Shown here in pieces: positions 12,240 to 24,803 of a stretch of DNA of 64,000 nt. Under the pieces are notes generated by a model. It worked only from the letters and a program-made list of their open reading frames with translations. It ran no database searches and was not told the origin of the DNA. This DNA comes from Annona cherimola (Eukaryota > Streptophyta > Magnoliopsida > Magnoliales > Annonaceae). Within the stretch, counting starts at the first letter, position 1. Every line of letters starts with the position of its first letter. A program made the translations under genes and the position numbers. Where the stretch lies: assembly GCA_030490835.1 (NCBI GenBank), contig CM059971.1, positions 59,506,012-59,570,011 of the forward strand. Direction: 5' to 3'.

Positions 12240-12720
12240 TCCAACCCTATTAGAATACTTCCAAGAAATGGAGGCTAGATTAACATAAGAGTTAGGGTAT
12301 ATTCATATGTCTCTCATGACCATGCATGAAAGATAATATAAGTTAGAGCAAAAAATCAAGCATATCTTATACACTCTTGCCTCAAGATCTAAGCGTCACC
12401 AACCTATACTAAGTCTACCAAGCTTAGATCCATATAGAGAGGAGTCTAGGGCTTCACCTCCATCTATGGGAAATAAATCCGAAATTTTCATCCTTATGAC
12501 TCTTCCTCTCCCCCTTGATTCACCCATGATCCAATGTCTTATCCTATCAGCTCGCTTCCATATAACAAGGCATCCATTGCATTTCTACGATCCCCTCTTG
12601 ATGATTATAAAAAAGGAGAGAATAGTTTGAGAAGAACAAGAGTTTGAGTCTTTATTTCGGGGCAGGGTAGAACGTATATAGGGTACTTTTTTGCAAATGT
12701 TGTAAGCAAACTTGATGAAT
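12240..12720 (+). pseudogene. 3' internal remnant of an older SIRE-type copia element
   Basis: The stretch ending CATCCATTGCATTTCTACGA, CTCTTGATGATTAT and AAAAAGGAGAGAA matches 20740-20820, which lies just before the 3' LTR of the element at 13976-21812. It is followed by a partial LTR at 13230. All frames are broken. Confidence 0.55.
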
Positions 12721-12905
12721 TATTAAAATCAAATGATCTATTTTATGCTTCAATGTCATTTATGTTGAATGAATTTTGGGTGTGTTAAATAAATATTATT
12801 ATTGAAAGGTTTCATAACCAAGAAATACAATGACGACAAAACAATGCCAATTGAAAACGTGCTGAATTTGTCTCAATCAAATACAAGGAAACCTAAATTG
12901 CTAAT

Positions 12906-13190
12906 ATAGGTTGTGTTTGGGAATGGATAAAACTTTTGATGAAAAGTTTTGAAGAGTAAAAGTTGTCAAATGATGTGATATGATAGGGGTATTGATGAGT
13001 AGCAAAGATGATAAAGTTAAAATAGATAAGTTAGTTGTGTGGGTAGTTGTGTAGAAATGATAGAAAAATAGGGTAGTTGTATAAGAAAATGTGAAAAAAT
13101 AATTAAAATATATGATAGTTGTAGAGAGTAAAAAGTTTTATATTGAAAAGTTTTAACTTGACGTTTTTAACCATTGCCAAACGTACCCAT
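12906..13190. mobile_element. MITE with GGTTGTGTTTGG / CCAAACGTACCC ends
   Basis: The 285-bp AT-rich segment starts TTGTGTTTGGGAATGG and ends CCATTGCCAAACGTACCC, an imperfect terminal inverted repeat of the 'GTGTTTGG' kind common in plant hAT- or PIF-derived MITEs. Target duplication is unclear (perhaps ATA). Confidence 0.55.
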
Positions 13191-13229
13191 ATTTTAAAAA
13201 ATTTATCTTAGATTAGTTTTATTATTCAT

Positions 13230-13975
13230 AAAAATGGAGAGATCATGAACTCAACTAGTTAAGATTATAAATCAAGGTATACCTAAGTTTGATGATCAAC
13301 AATTTTGAGAATATTAAAGGTACTAATGTGTTTGATTTAATGTTTGTAGTTAGAATCTTGAAATTCAAGTAAAAACAATCGAAGTTGCAAAGTCAAGTCG
13401 ACCTAAATATCGACCTAGCTCAAGTTGATACTCGAGTCGATTCTAGCATCGACTTGGAGTAACTCTATTAATTCAAAGTTTTAAATGTGAAGTATTGACA
13501 GCTGAAGTCGCACCTGGGTAAAGTCCAAATTGAAGTGGACTCTAGAATGCGACTTGGAATCTTATAAAAATTTTGCCAACCCCATTTGCAACACTGAAGT
13601 AACACTTAAGTCAACTTCACCCTGCAACTTGGGTGAAGTCAAATACAGAGTTGACCTAGATCTTCACACTTAAGGATTTACAAGAAGACATGAAATTTGG
13701 CTAAGTACCATAACTGAAGTCGCACCCCCCAAATCAATTTCACTTGCGACTTGGGTCAAGTCTCATATGAAGTGAACCCAAGAGAAAGACTTAAAAAAAG
13801 AGAAAGTTAGAAGAAGAAAGTTTGAAGTTCTCAAATTTGAATGTACAGTGAAGTCGAAGCCCAACTCCACTTCACATGCCACTTAAATGAAGTTCCAAGT
13901 CGAAGCCAGCTTGGACTGGAACTTGGAGAACATAAACTAAAGAATAATTCTCTGGAAGCAATTGGAAGATCGAAG
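13230..13975 (+). repeat. Partial SIRE-type LTR (older copy)
   Basis: CTCAACTAGTTAAGATTATA, TTTTGAGAATATTAAAGGTA and GATTTAATGTTTG match the start of the LTR at 21350. It then carries many AAGTCGACCT / GCGACTTGGGTGAAGTC words. It abuts a second LTR at 13976, so two LTRs stand head to tail. Confidence 0.6.
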
Positions 13976-15349
13976 TGTTGTGAATTCAATTGGAAAATTT
14001 GTAAATCAAGATTCACTCATGTTTTGATGATTAATAACCAAAAGTCGGCAGCATCAATCTGGATCAAGTATATGTCTAAGTTGACCTAAGAAATCAACTT
14101 GGAATGGAACAAGTGAAGATCTGGAGTTTAGATAGATGAAGTTGCTGTCTCAAGTCGACTCAGCTTACGACTTAGTTGAAGTCGTAACATAAGTCGACTT
14201 TAGCAAGGAATGAAGGTTGTATATTTTTGCTGACTCATTTTTATGTAAGCGAAATCGCATCCCAAGCTTTAGAAAGGAATCGAGGTTGCATATTTTCGTT
14301 GAGTTGTTTTGGAACTAGCGAAGTCACACATGAAGTTGACTCCACCTCATGACTTGGGTCAAATCTAAGACCAAGTCAACTCAAGTTCAAGATTCAAGAT
14401 TGAGGAAGCTAAAGAGTATAAGTTCTAAGCTTACAATATTCAGTACTGTTGCATATCTAAGTTGACTTCACTTACGACTTAGGTCAATTCTAAAACTCAA
14501 GTTGACCTGAGAAAGAACTTAAGGAGCACAAATAAGCAAGGAAAAGTTTCGCTAGCATTTGGGTGACTGAATTTGCACCCCAAGTCGATTGTAATTTATG
14601 ATTTTGGGTGAAGTCGCACCCGAAGTCTAGTTCAGATGCAACTTGAGTCGTAGTGGTCAAAAAAATTAAATATTGGCATATTTAATACATGCCACCAACC
14701 CTCTAATATTCAAATAACTACCACAACTATTTAAGACGAGTCAATAAGAGTCATGAGGGTTAGCTAAAGCATTCATTGAGCTTTCATCTTCCTTCATACA
14801 AACTATTAATTGTATATTAAGTGCTTATAAGGGGATACTCTCATTTTTCCTGCAAAGGCTGCAAGATCTAATCATTCTCAAGTATTCAAGAGTCTTCTCA
14901 AGTGATAAAATTGTCTTATATGATTTGTAAGATGTAGATTTATTTTTTAAAATTATTCTAGTTTTTTTATGGTGCTTGGCTTAATGTTGGGGATCAAGGC
15001 CAAGTTGAAACACGTAGTGTATGGTTAGAGTGGAATTTACCGTCTACTTGTAAATTTTGTAAAAGCTTCCTAGAACTACAATTTAAAAGAGAGTAAGAGC
15101 TTTAGTTATAATCTTTGATAAGATAGCATACTTAAGATGCAAGGGAGTGTGTTCTTGGAAGAATATAGTAGGGAAGGTTGCTTGAACCACTATAATTTTG
15201 TGTCTTCTGTGGTTGCTACATTCACTTATTTACTGCTCTCTCCCTTGCCCTATAAGTTTCATTCAAGAGGATAGGACTCACAAGGGGCTAAATTTTTAAG
15301 AACCCAATTCTCCCTTCTCTTTTTGGATTTTGCTGCAAACTAGAGAACA
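13976..15349 (+). repeat. 5' LTR of the SIRE-type element
   Basis: Begins TGTTGTGAATTCAATTGG and ends GAGAACA, three bases before the primer site TGGTATCAGAGC. It holds dozens of variants of AAGTCGACTT, GCGACTTGGGT and GAAGTCGCACC. A TATA-like box is not obvious. Confidence 0.65.
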
Positions 15350-15351
15350 AG

Positions 15352-15363
15352 TGGTATCAGAGC
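15352..15363 (+). other. Primer-binding site (initiator Met tRNA)
   Basis: TGGTATCAGAGC, the exact complement of the 3' end of plant tRNA-iMet used by most copia elements. It fixes the LTR boundary and orientation. Confidence 0.9.
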
Positions 15364-15435
15364 AGATATTTAAGTTTTTCTCTGAAGAGATCTATTAGAT
15401 TTGACAAATCAATCAACTTGCAACCTTTTTTTTGC

Positions 15436-16320
15436 TAAGGGTCAGTCTTTTACAAGACCACCTCTATTTGATAAAAATAACTTCAGTTATTGGAAGTTGA
15501 GAATGAAATAATTGATAATGACCACTAATATAGATCTTGGATATCTATCCAAGATAATGTTACTCTACCAATATGCGAAAGAGCCTTTGATTGGATTGAA
15601 GAGAAGGTAAGAATAAGAAAGAGTAATTCAGTGGTCATGAACTCTTTGTTTTATGCTCTAACTGCTGTAGAGTATGGTAGAATGTCATCATGCTTGACCG
15701 TCAATTGAGACACTTTAACTTTCATTTATGAGGGCACATCTCAAGTCTAAGGGATGAGAAAGAATATTCTCATTAGAGAATTAGAAAGTTTCAAGATTCT
15801 TGAAATCAAAGTATTTTTGAAATGTTTGCTAAATTCTCAAAAATTATTAATGCTCTCAAAGGCCCATTTTGAATCTGAGCAGGTAATGAAGATCCTATGA
15901 GCATTATTACCAGAGTCATGAATGTTGAAGATTACTAAAATTGAAAAGACAAAAGATTTAAATACTGTTAATCTCAAAGACCTTATTAGCTCATTGATGT
16001 TTCATGAGCTAATAAAGAAGAAAAAAAATGACGAACACAACAAAGGGAAGAAGACTCTCACGTTAAAGTCTACACATCAAAGCTTAGATGAGTCCACATC
16101 ATCATCTCAAAATGAAGATGAAGAGATCTCTTTTCTTACCAGAAAATTCAGAAAATTGATGAGAAAATAGAAGAATGTAGGCTCCTCTAAGACTTATAAT
16201 GAAAGAAGCAGGAGAGAGAAGAAGAAATTCACTTTCAAGTGCTACAAATGTGGAGGAGTAGGACATGTGCAAGCACAATGTCCCACACCTAATGAGAACA
16301 AATCAAACGAGAGGTAAGGA
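15436..16320 (+). pseudogene. copia gag relic
   Basis: Opens with PPLFDKNNFSYWKLRMK, the conserved copia Gag start, and is interrupted by a stop right after. The middle is frameshifted. Near the end (16240-16281) is an intact CCHC zinc knuckle, CYKCGGVGHVQAQC, that would bind the RNA genome. Longest surviving open stretch is about 80 codons (15922-16170), lysine-rich. Confidence 0.75.
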
Positions 16321-16559
16321 AAGAAAGAAAGAAGAAGCTCAAGGAAATATCTAAAACAGAGCAATAGAGGAATGTACATGAATGAGGATCCATCTTCCTC
16401 AAGCAGCTCATCTAGTGATGACTAAGAGGCTAGCAACTGTGCAAGAATCTGTTACGTGACAAGAGTTTAAAGGGAAAGCTTTGTAAACTACCTCAGCCAC
16501 AGAAATGATGGAAAGTAAAATCACTACAACAAACTATACAAGCAATGACAAGGTTTGTC

Positions 16560-18080
16560 TTAGAGCAAAAATGGGAAAAACTTATTTTATGGACAGTAGG
16601 TGTTCATGACACATGACAGGGGACAAGGCCTTATTTCATGATATTAAGTTCTATAATGGTGGAACTGTGACTTTTGGCAATAATGGAAAAGGTAAAATTA
16701 GTGGTAAGGACAATATTTATAGTATTTCCAATGCTATTAGCTAACAAGAATGAAGTCTTCTTTATGTTTGACAGTTTTTCCAAATTAGTGTAAAATGAAA
16801 AGCAAAACATCATTATATCCATTAAAAGTGACCATGGTAGTGAAAATTTGTGGATAAAAGATTCATAAAATTTTATGTATGCTATGTGATGAATAATGGT
16901 AAGGATAACCTTGAAAAATTAGATGCCAAAAGTGATGAAGTTATATTCCTTAGTTACTTCTCTAATAGTAGAGCATAAAGAGTATTCAGCAAAAAAACTC
17001 AAATAGTAGAAGAGTCTATATATATTATTTTTGATAAATTTAACTCAACTCTGAAAAAAGAGTATGAGCTTAGTGATACAGAAAATCTATCAAAAGACTT
17101 TGAGAAACTACAAGTGAAAATGAAAGGGGGAGAAGAGCTTAAATAAGATGTAGAAGATAAAAAATCAGACCGAGAGATAAGTGAATGTAATGATTTCTAC
17201 AAACCCCCCAAAGATCTCGAGTTCAAAAATGATCATCCAATTGAGCAAGTCGTAGGAGGCATATATGATAGTGTAATGACAAGAGGCTCAAGACAAAGTG
17301 TATGTACATATTTTGCCTTTATATCAAAAATTGAGCCAAACACAATTGATTAAGCTCTAAGTGATGAAAATTAAATTGTTCCAATGCAAGAAGTGCTAAA
17401 TTAATTTGAAAGAAATAAAGTATAATAACTTATTGTTAGATCCAATGATCACGCTGTAATTAGTATCAAATAGGTACTTAGGAACAAATTAAATAAAAGT
17501 GGCATAGTTATAAGAAATAAAGTTAAACTAGTAGCTAAGGGTATTCATACGAAGAGAAATTTAATTTTGATGAATCCTATGCCCCCATAGTTAGACTAGA
17601 GGCCATGCATATTTTGCTTGCTTTTGTATCACATATGGGCTTCAAATTATTTCAAATGGATGTTAAAAATGCATTTTTGAATGGATATTTTAATGAAAAG
17701 ATATATTTTGAACAACCTCTAGGCTTTGATTCAAAATATGTGTTTAAGCTAACTAAAGTCTTATATGATTTGAAATAAACTCCTAGAACTTAGTATCAAA
17801 GGCTTATTAAAATTTTAATTGATCATAATTTTAAAAGAAGAGATGTTAACACTACTTTATTCATTAAATACAAAGACAATGACATTCTAATAGGAGAAAT
17901 ATATGTTGATGATATTATTTCTTGTGCTACTAATAAATCTTTGTGCCAAGATTTTTCTAAATTGATGCAATATGAATTTGGGATGAGTATGATGGATGAA
18001 CTCAATTTCTTTCTTAGATTGCAAATTAAGCAACAAAGAGGAAATTTTTATCAATTAGTCGAAGTATACTAAGGAAATTT
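16560..18080 (+). pseudogene. copia pol relic (protease, integrase tail, reverse transcriptase)
   Basis: MDSRCS.HMTGDKALFHD (about 16590-16640) is the aspartic protease with the catalytic D-S-G changed to D-S-R. It is followed by GGTVTFGNNGKGKISGK. At about 16885-17035 'NNGKDNLEKLDAKSDE' and 'VFLSYFSNSRA' represent the integrase C-terminal region; the DDE core is absent. From about 17480 RT is readable: KLVAKG, FQMDVKNAFLNGYF, YFEQPLGF, and YVDDII near 17900. Many TAA/TAG codons and frameshifts make it inactive. Confidence 0.75.
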
Positions 18081-19198
18081 GTGTACAACCATGAGTGTGT
18101 CGTTAGGAACCCATGGTCACCAATTTGAAATGATACCGCATCATATTAAAATTAACAACTAATTATAGCATAGAATAATATTGAGACGGGTCAAATCCAT
18201 GAAGAGAATAGAAGTTTGAATTATTTGGAAATTTTTTTATTAAAATTTAACATAAAATCACAGATAAGAATTAAAGTGCAATAAAAATAACTGTAAATAC
18301 AATCTAACTAAAAAGCAAAGAAAATAAAAATCTAAAATTAATAAAGTAAAAAAAAACAAATCTGGATGGTTGCACAAAGAAGATCTCCTCTGCCCCGAAG
18401 TTTTACCAGACCGTGAAAAATTAAATTGAAAACTAAATGCTTCAAAGCTCAAGGGTAGTCCTTTTTATAAGGGTAGAACATAGGACAGCAGTGAATTGAA
18501 TTGTAGCAAAACTTGGTGACAATTTTTTATTTAAATTGTGATCATTAAATGCACTGTAGGCATTCAGTTCAGCCATCATGTTCCGCCAACATCATTAATT
18601 GCGCCTGCAATTGGGTGAAATACAACATTTTACAATGAAACTTTGGATGCTGTACTACAATCCAAGTATGGCTCCTCCATTCATTTCTCATAGAAAGGTT
18701 CTTGATTTGACAACTTTTTCTTTCTCCTCCCCACTTTTGAAAAGTTTTAAACTCCCACTTGAATTTTATAAATTCCCGAACAACCCCTAGAAAAGAAATG
18801 AGAATGATGGATTTTGATGCTCGAAATGATTTTATTAATTAACATGCATATGTCAAAATGTGTTATTTATGTTGAATATATGTTTTGGAATGATTGTTGG
18901 GCTTATTAGAATAATTGAGGTTAGCAAGTTGCATTAGAAGTTACATAAAGGAATTGAGACAGGGGAGTCATGTCGACTCAGCGTAGCCCAAGTCGACTTC
19001 TAGGGTTCAAAGTTAACCTCGCGGGAGCGTCATTTTGACTATTTGGGGTGTTGAAACCTCATTTTCTCTTCACTTCTTCCCTTCCAATGGTCCGAAACTA
19101 TCTTCGAGCCTTAGAAACTCCCTTTGAAACCCTCAAAATTGTTTTTCAAAGATTCTAAACAAGCACTTTCACAAATCTCTTATCTTAAAATCCTCAAT
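18081..19198. other. Unassigned sequence inside the SIRE-type element
   Basis: Replaces the expected RNase H. AT-rich, with no protein I recognise. AAGTCGACTT-type words reappear at 18970-19020. Confidence 0.4.
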
Positions 19199-20500
19199 GG
19201 CACCCAAAAAGGTGGCAAGCAAACCCTCTAAGATTCACATCTCATGCCCCTCATAATCTCACACGGAAGGAGATGTCCCTAGATGGCAACGGACATCCTC
19301 CAAATGCCCTCGAGATGAGGCCATTATTTGCACCGGAAGAAGCGTCTGATTTCAAGAAGGTTATCAAGCCTCAAACCTTCCTATGAATGAATCTTCAAGT
19401 AATGAGAAAGAATTTAGGATTAGTAAAAAGGGTGCACCTATGCCAAAAGCTCAAGTGAGAAAAATGCCCATTGATTATTTTATAACCCCTTAACGACATA
19501 GGAGGTTCTATAGCCATTCCTATGAGAGAGATATTTTCACCAAAAATTATATATTTTGAGTCTTGAGAGATTATAAGTTTGGTATCAAGGAATTATTAGA
19601 TTTTCAAGGTTGGACAAGGCTACTAAGAGAGGAAGTAGAATATATGCCAACCTTATTTGACAAAATTTATTATGCATAGAGTACGGATAATTTTTCTACG
19701 TTCATTAAGGGGGTTAAAATCAACTAGGAGAAAATAGAGTGGAAGTAGCCCAAGCAATTGGCCACATTCTGCAAGTACCACATGACTGAGATAGGCTTCC
19801 AGAGGAGTTAACCCCACCTATGATGTATAATGAGTTGACTCAGAGCAATAAATATGTAGAGAGGACCAAATTCTTGTACTACATGGATATACTCCCATAA
19901 ATTCGAGTCATATAATTATTAGTGGCTCACTGCAATTTTTTTTAAAAGTGGTAGGAGAAATATAGTCAATCCTAATGAGGTGACTATCATTTGACAATTA
20001 ATGAATAGAAGTCACATTTCTCTTCCAAGATTGCTTCTTGATGTCTTCGTCGTTAGGAAGGAAAACCTCAGAGGAGTTCTCCCTTACGGTACTTGGATTA
20101 AAAAGATCCTTAGATACTTTGGAGTAAATCTTGATGGAAAACCTTTTGAAGTTTTGAAACTTGTTAATGCAAATAGACAAGGCTCTTTTGACCAAAATGA
20201 AGATTGATATTGAAGCTTTCAAAGAAGCTCAACTACAAGCAAGAATGGGAGGAAGACTATAGGAGGAAGTAAACACCTTTTGAGGGGAGCATTAGGTCAT
20301 TCAAACCCATCATCCACCATCCCCTCTACCTCAGCCTCATGCATCTCCCATGAATCATTCCCCTGCATCACATGCCTTACATTCTTCTCAGGCCTTTAGA
20401 GTCTCCGATTAGTTTGCCCACTCTCCGGCTCATCCTTCCACTACTTCTGCCATGGAGAGTAGGACATCTCGAGCATTAGATGTCATCCATATATCACTAA
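19199..20500 (+). pseudogene. Relic of the plant-transposon/env-like ORF downstream of copia pol
   Basis: Opens MAPKKVASKPSKIHI at 19199. Later fragments read RRFYSHSYERDIF, LLDFQGWTRLLREEVEYMPT and, at about 20080, VLPYGTWIKKILRYFGVNLD. The last resembles the 'LPYGM.LT.IF..FGVDL' motif of the plant retrotransposon-associated domain known as putative plant transposon protein. Frames are broken by stops. A Pro/His/Ser-rich stretch (about 20300-20470) follows. Confidence 0.55.
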
Positions 20501-20828
20501 TGGAGGTGCATGGTAGGTAAGATAAACTAGAATAAGAATTTAAAAACTCCCGATATATACTTGCCTCTAGGACTAGGCACAGTTAGCCCATCCCTAGTCT
20601 TCTAGATTTTGATCCCTTAAGGAAGACTGTAGAGTCTCTCATGCTACTGTACAAGATAAATCCTTCTATTTCACACCATATGACTCTTCTTCACCCCCTA
20701 GGCATGATCTCTATGACCAGGAGTCCTATTCCATCACTCCATTTGCATTTCATAAGGCCTCTATTGCATTTGTATGATCCCTTTTGATGACTATCAAAAA
20801 GGAAGAGAAAAGTTTCAGTGGGAGTGCT

Positions 20829-20829
20829 C

Positions 20830-20891
<62 letters not shown>
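20829..20891. repeat. (GA)n microsatellite
   Basis: About 30 uninterrupted AG/GA units with one A insertion near the start. No gene. Confidence 0.97.
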
Positions 20892-20894
<3 letters not shown>

Positions 20895-21349
20895 TTTTTT
20901 GGGTTAAGTTGTCTTGTGATAAGATGTAAAGTTTTTTTATGTGAATGAATGAAGTCAAGTGTTTTTGATGTGGTTGAATGTTTACAAGTATTTTATCTTC
21001 TATTGTGTCATTCATAATGGAAATGTTTATTACATATGATGCTTTGGTTATTTAGTTTGCTTGTAAGAACATGTGGAATGTTGAAATGAAGTAGAATGCC
21101 ATTCTGTGATATGAAATGTTGCTTTCATGATAAGCTTAAATGAATACAAATTGAAAATTTTCATTTATGGGAATATTATCAAAGTAATGAAAGAGTTTGC
21201 ACTTGAATTAACCCTTGCAAAGAACAAAAGTAAACAATATTCGAGTTTATGGCAAAATGTCAAATTGCAAACCTACAACTATGTTTAAAATTAGTCAAAG
21301 GTAAATCTTAAACTTGGTTATGTCAATCTTTAAAAAGATAGAGATTGTT

Positions 21350-21812
21350 GTGTACTCAATTGGATAATTTGCCAATTAAGATTCACCCATGTTTTAATTA
21401 TTAGCAACCAAATTTGAGAATGTTAAAGATATTAATATATTTAGCTTAATGTTTGAAGATAGAATTTTCAAAATCAAACCAAAATAGGTCATGCGCATAG
21501 TTCAGTTGATCCAAGCATTGACTTAAGTTTATGCCTAAGTCGACCTAAAAAGTCAACTTAGAATGAAACAAACGAAGAACTGGAGTTCAAGACTAAGTTG
21601 ACTCAAGATCGAGACTCGAGATTAAGGAAGTTCAAGGGTTGAAGTTTAATGTTTCAATCTTACAACGTTCAGTGAAGTCACTCACCTTAGTTGACTTCAC
21701 CTGCGACTTAGATCGAGTCTAAAGCTCAAGTCGACCTGAGAAGAAACTTCAAGAGTACAAATAAGAAAGGAAATGTTTGGCAAGAAGATGAGCAACCGAA
21801 GTCGCACCCTAA
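21350..21812 (+). repeat. Truncated 3' LTR of the SIRE-type element
   Basis: Starts TGTTGTGTACTCAATTGG and matches the 5' LTR through GCACAAATAAG-AAGGAAA and GAAGTCGCACCC. It stops abruptly at 21812, where a different LTR begins. Confidence 0.65.
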
Positions 21813-22065
21813 AAATTCTCTCTAAGTATTCGTATGCCTAAAAAAGAGTTACTTTTTATTTTAGTTTAGGTTTCACTTTTTATATCGTGAGGACAACTGT
21901 AAAATTACCTTAAGTAGCAAATAGGGTAGCAAAATTGTCTTCAGAAAAATGATGTTATAACATGCTTCAAGTAAAACTTGATTATATTTTTCACTTATAC
22001 TACTTTCCTTAATTTCCAATTTTTCTCATATTTTTCCCCAAAAATAGGTTAGAGGGAGACCCATA
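21813..22065 (+). repeat. Partial LTR, same family as the copia at 35619-41200
   Basis: AGTATTCGTATGCCTAAAAA, AGTTTAGGTTTCACTTTTTA, AGGGTAGCAAAATTGTCTT and CTACTTTCCTTAATTT match the solo LTR at 32560-33116 in order. The end is degraded (CCCCAAAAATA for CCCCAACA). Confidence 0.6.
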
Positions 22066-24350
22066 GGCCATAACACGGCTTAGGTCCTGTAGTTGGTCAG
22101 CCATTAGAGGTCATTATGATAAACCAAGATCCATCATATGAGACCACGAATTGAGAAAATTTGTGCACTCATATCAACAAGGTAAATTTTAAAATGTTGC
22201 ACAGCGAAAAATTCTAATGAAATTTTGGCAGCCTCCACTACAATATTGGAGCCTGCACTTGCATACAACTACACCCACCACAAGCGGAAGAAAAACTAAG
22301 TAGGGATTCATCTAACCACAATATTATAAATAATAAATATCTATTCTACTAATTATCTTAAAATGTACCAAGATTTATATGAGAGAAATAAATAAATATA
22401 TATATATATATATCCGTTACCCTATTACAAATTTTCTTTCCTCATATCTAACATTATCCTACTAAGATGCCTCCATAGGATGTCAACATGCTTTACACCT
22501 ACACTAGTTTGCTTGTTAACTAAAAATGATAAAACAAGACAAAATGAGTTCGGGCAAGCTCAGTAAATAACATAAAATCAACAAGTATATTTCAAAATCA
22601 ACAATGCATCATCTATTGCATATATGAGTGTATCCCATGCAAATATCCACCACTCACAACTCAACTACACTATATTCCACAAATGAGGTAGAATTATATA
22701 AATGAATAATACATAATGACTTATGTAGCTCAGGGCATCTCTCTCACACTGATGTTAGACCTTTTAGCCTATAAAGTCATTAGGTGGCTTGGAAGACCTT
22801 TCTCCTATTGATACCGAGGCTAAGGTCACCAACATCAATTGTATGGCTTGGGAATGTCCCTCTCTCATATTGATGCCAGGGCCAAGACCACACCACCAAA
22901 ACCACACAAAAGTATATAGCTCGAAAAGGTCGCTCTCTCATATTGATACCAGGGCCAAGACTATACTACTAATATTACTCAAAAGTATATAGCTCAGGAA
23001 GGTTCCTCTCTCACATTTATGTCAGAGCTGAAAATACTCCAATACCAAATCAATTATATAACTTAGAAAGGTCCATCTCTTACATTAATGTCAGGGCCAA
23101 ACCATACTACCATAAAACACACACACACCCCTCCCCCTCCCCCGACTAACATGCATCTCACACATACATGCCATCACCTTCACAAGGGTCCATATTATGT
23201 ATAAATGCATAACTACTAATCACAATAATAGTATTTAGCATGCATAAATATGGAACATATGAATAAAAATGTAACATCTAAATATACGCCAAACACCTTA
23301 GTAGGAAAGTTCCCAAATAAAAAAAAAACCTGTGAACAATTTCTTAGGGTCATGCCATACACCACAACACTAGCACACTATGAAAATCTCACACTACATT
23401 CCATTATAATTATTTCTTATCACAATAATCCATAAAAACTACCATTTTCACAAGCTCTTATAATGGAGCTTTCAAAACACCAACTTAAGTCTACTATTTA
23501 AAACACACAACATCATGCTCTTGCTTTACCAATGAAATCTCACGACCATTCCTTACCCAAAATTTTCTCACGTGTTCCATACAAGCTACACCCATTTCCA
23601 CCATTCAAACACTATTCATCCCCTGCTCCAAGCTAAGGTTTTCAAACCCAACATTCAAACCATCACAAAACCACAATATTCCATTCACAAATCATCGCAA
23701 TAGTCAAAGAGAAATAATAGGAAAGGAATCTAAAGAAAAATTGAAGAAAAACTACTTACCTTGCAACCTCCTACGTTTTTCCCGAAATCCCCAAAAATTT
23801 CAAGCTTCCATCTACTTAAATCTTTCATTTTAATGAAGAAGCCAAGCTCCCAAGTAATCCTAAAGTTATGAGGAAGGAGGGAGAGGGAGGTAGAACTCTC
23901 TCGTCTTCCTTTTTTTAACGGGCTGCTGCCTTCCCTTTTCTTTTTCCGTGGGGCATTGGCCTATTTACATTAATTTTGATGGATAAGGGCTGCTCACGTG
24001 AGTAGCACCCCATCTCTTTTCTTTTTTTTTTTTCCTTCTTTTTAATTTATTATGTTATATATAAGTTAATATATAACACAGTAAGTTAATATACAATACA
24101 TATTTAATACTCCCCTACCAATCCCTTCAATCATTTTTTAATAAATATTTATTATGCATACATCAAATAGTCTTCAATATTTAATATTTTTTAAGAAAAT
24201 TAATTGACAACATTTATCAAAATTGTCCAACTTGCCAAATAATCGGCCATTAAAATAACAACACTTTAAAATTCTTATTCAACCATGTCCACCTTCAATA
24301 TAAATTTAAAATTGAGATCCGGGTCTCACAGGTCCCAGAGAGAATGCAGT
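22066..24350. repeat. Non-coding repeat region with a six-unit tandem repeat
   Basis: Units of 56-75 bp start near 22726, 22782, 22842, 22917, 22989 and 23058. All are variants of TAGCTCGAAAAGGTCCCTCT, CTCATATTGATGCCAGGGCC, AAGACCATACTACCA. A (TA)n run is at 22395-22412. The block ends GAGATCCGGGTCTCACAGG. It looks like LTR or other retroelement sequence but no coding remnant identifies it. Confidence 0.6.
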
Positions 24351-24803
24351 TACGTGCACGGATGATGTATTAAAGCAACATGAGCATAAGCGTGAGTGAT
24401 TCTAGTTATGGGCTCATGCGCATAAATATGTGATGCGATGCCATAATTGAATTATCGAGATTACTATTTTTAGGTATCAATGCTGTTTACCCACTTACTA
24501 TGTTTATTCGGATTCATGATGATTTTTCCAGTGGACTGGAAACTCAAGAGAGCAAAGCCTCGGGTTGAAACTCAAGATGGGACTAGACATGAGCCAAATC
24601 CCAAAATAATCTTTAAGTGGAGAAAAACTTACAGAGATTTTATTTTTAAATGTTTATGCATTTTGTAGAATAGTTATAATATTTTAGATATCTGGACACG
24701 ATGTACTTTGTATACAATGGTGATGACAATAATGCGGACTTCAATATATAGGAGGCTACAATGGTGTTCTAATTAAAGAGAAACCAATAGATTCTCTCAT
24801 ATA
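24351..24803. other. Unassigned, no gene seen
   Basis: One 62-codon open frame at 24480-24668 (plus) has no recognisable motif. Confidence 0.4.

Larger units (their letters stand above)
13976..21812 (+). mobile_element. Decayed SIRE/Maximus-type Ty1/copia retrotransposon
   Basis: 5' LTR at 13976-15349 and a truncated 3' LTR at 21350-21812 both start TGTTGTG-A-TCAATTGGA-AATTTG. A tRNA-iMet primer site follows the 5' LTR. Internally, in order: gag with a zinc knuckle, a protease remnant, the C-terminal end of integrase, RT up to YVDD, a gap of unknown sequence, and a downstream env-like/plant-transposon ORF. The integrase core and RNase H are missing, and stops abound. The long LTR and extra downstream ORF are typical of the SIRE lineage. 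Confidence 0.75.

Noticed and set aside
20815..21015. Frame with a SLSLSL run
   Set aside because: Reading of the (GA)n repeat on the minus strand.
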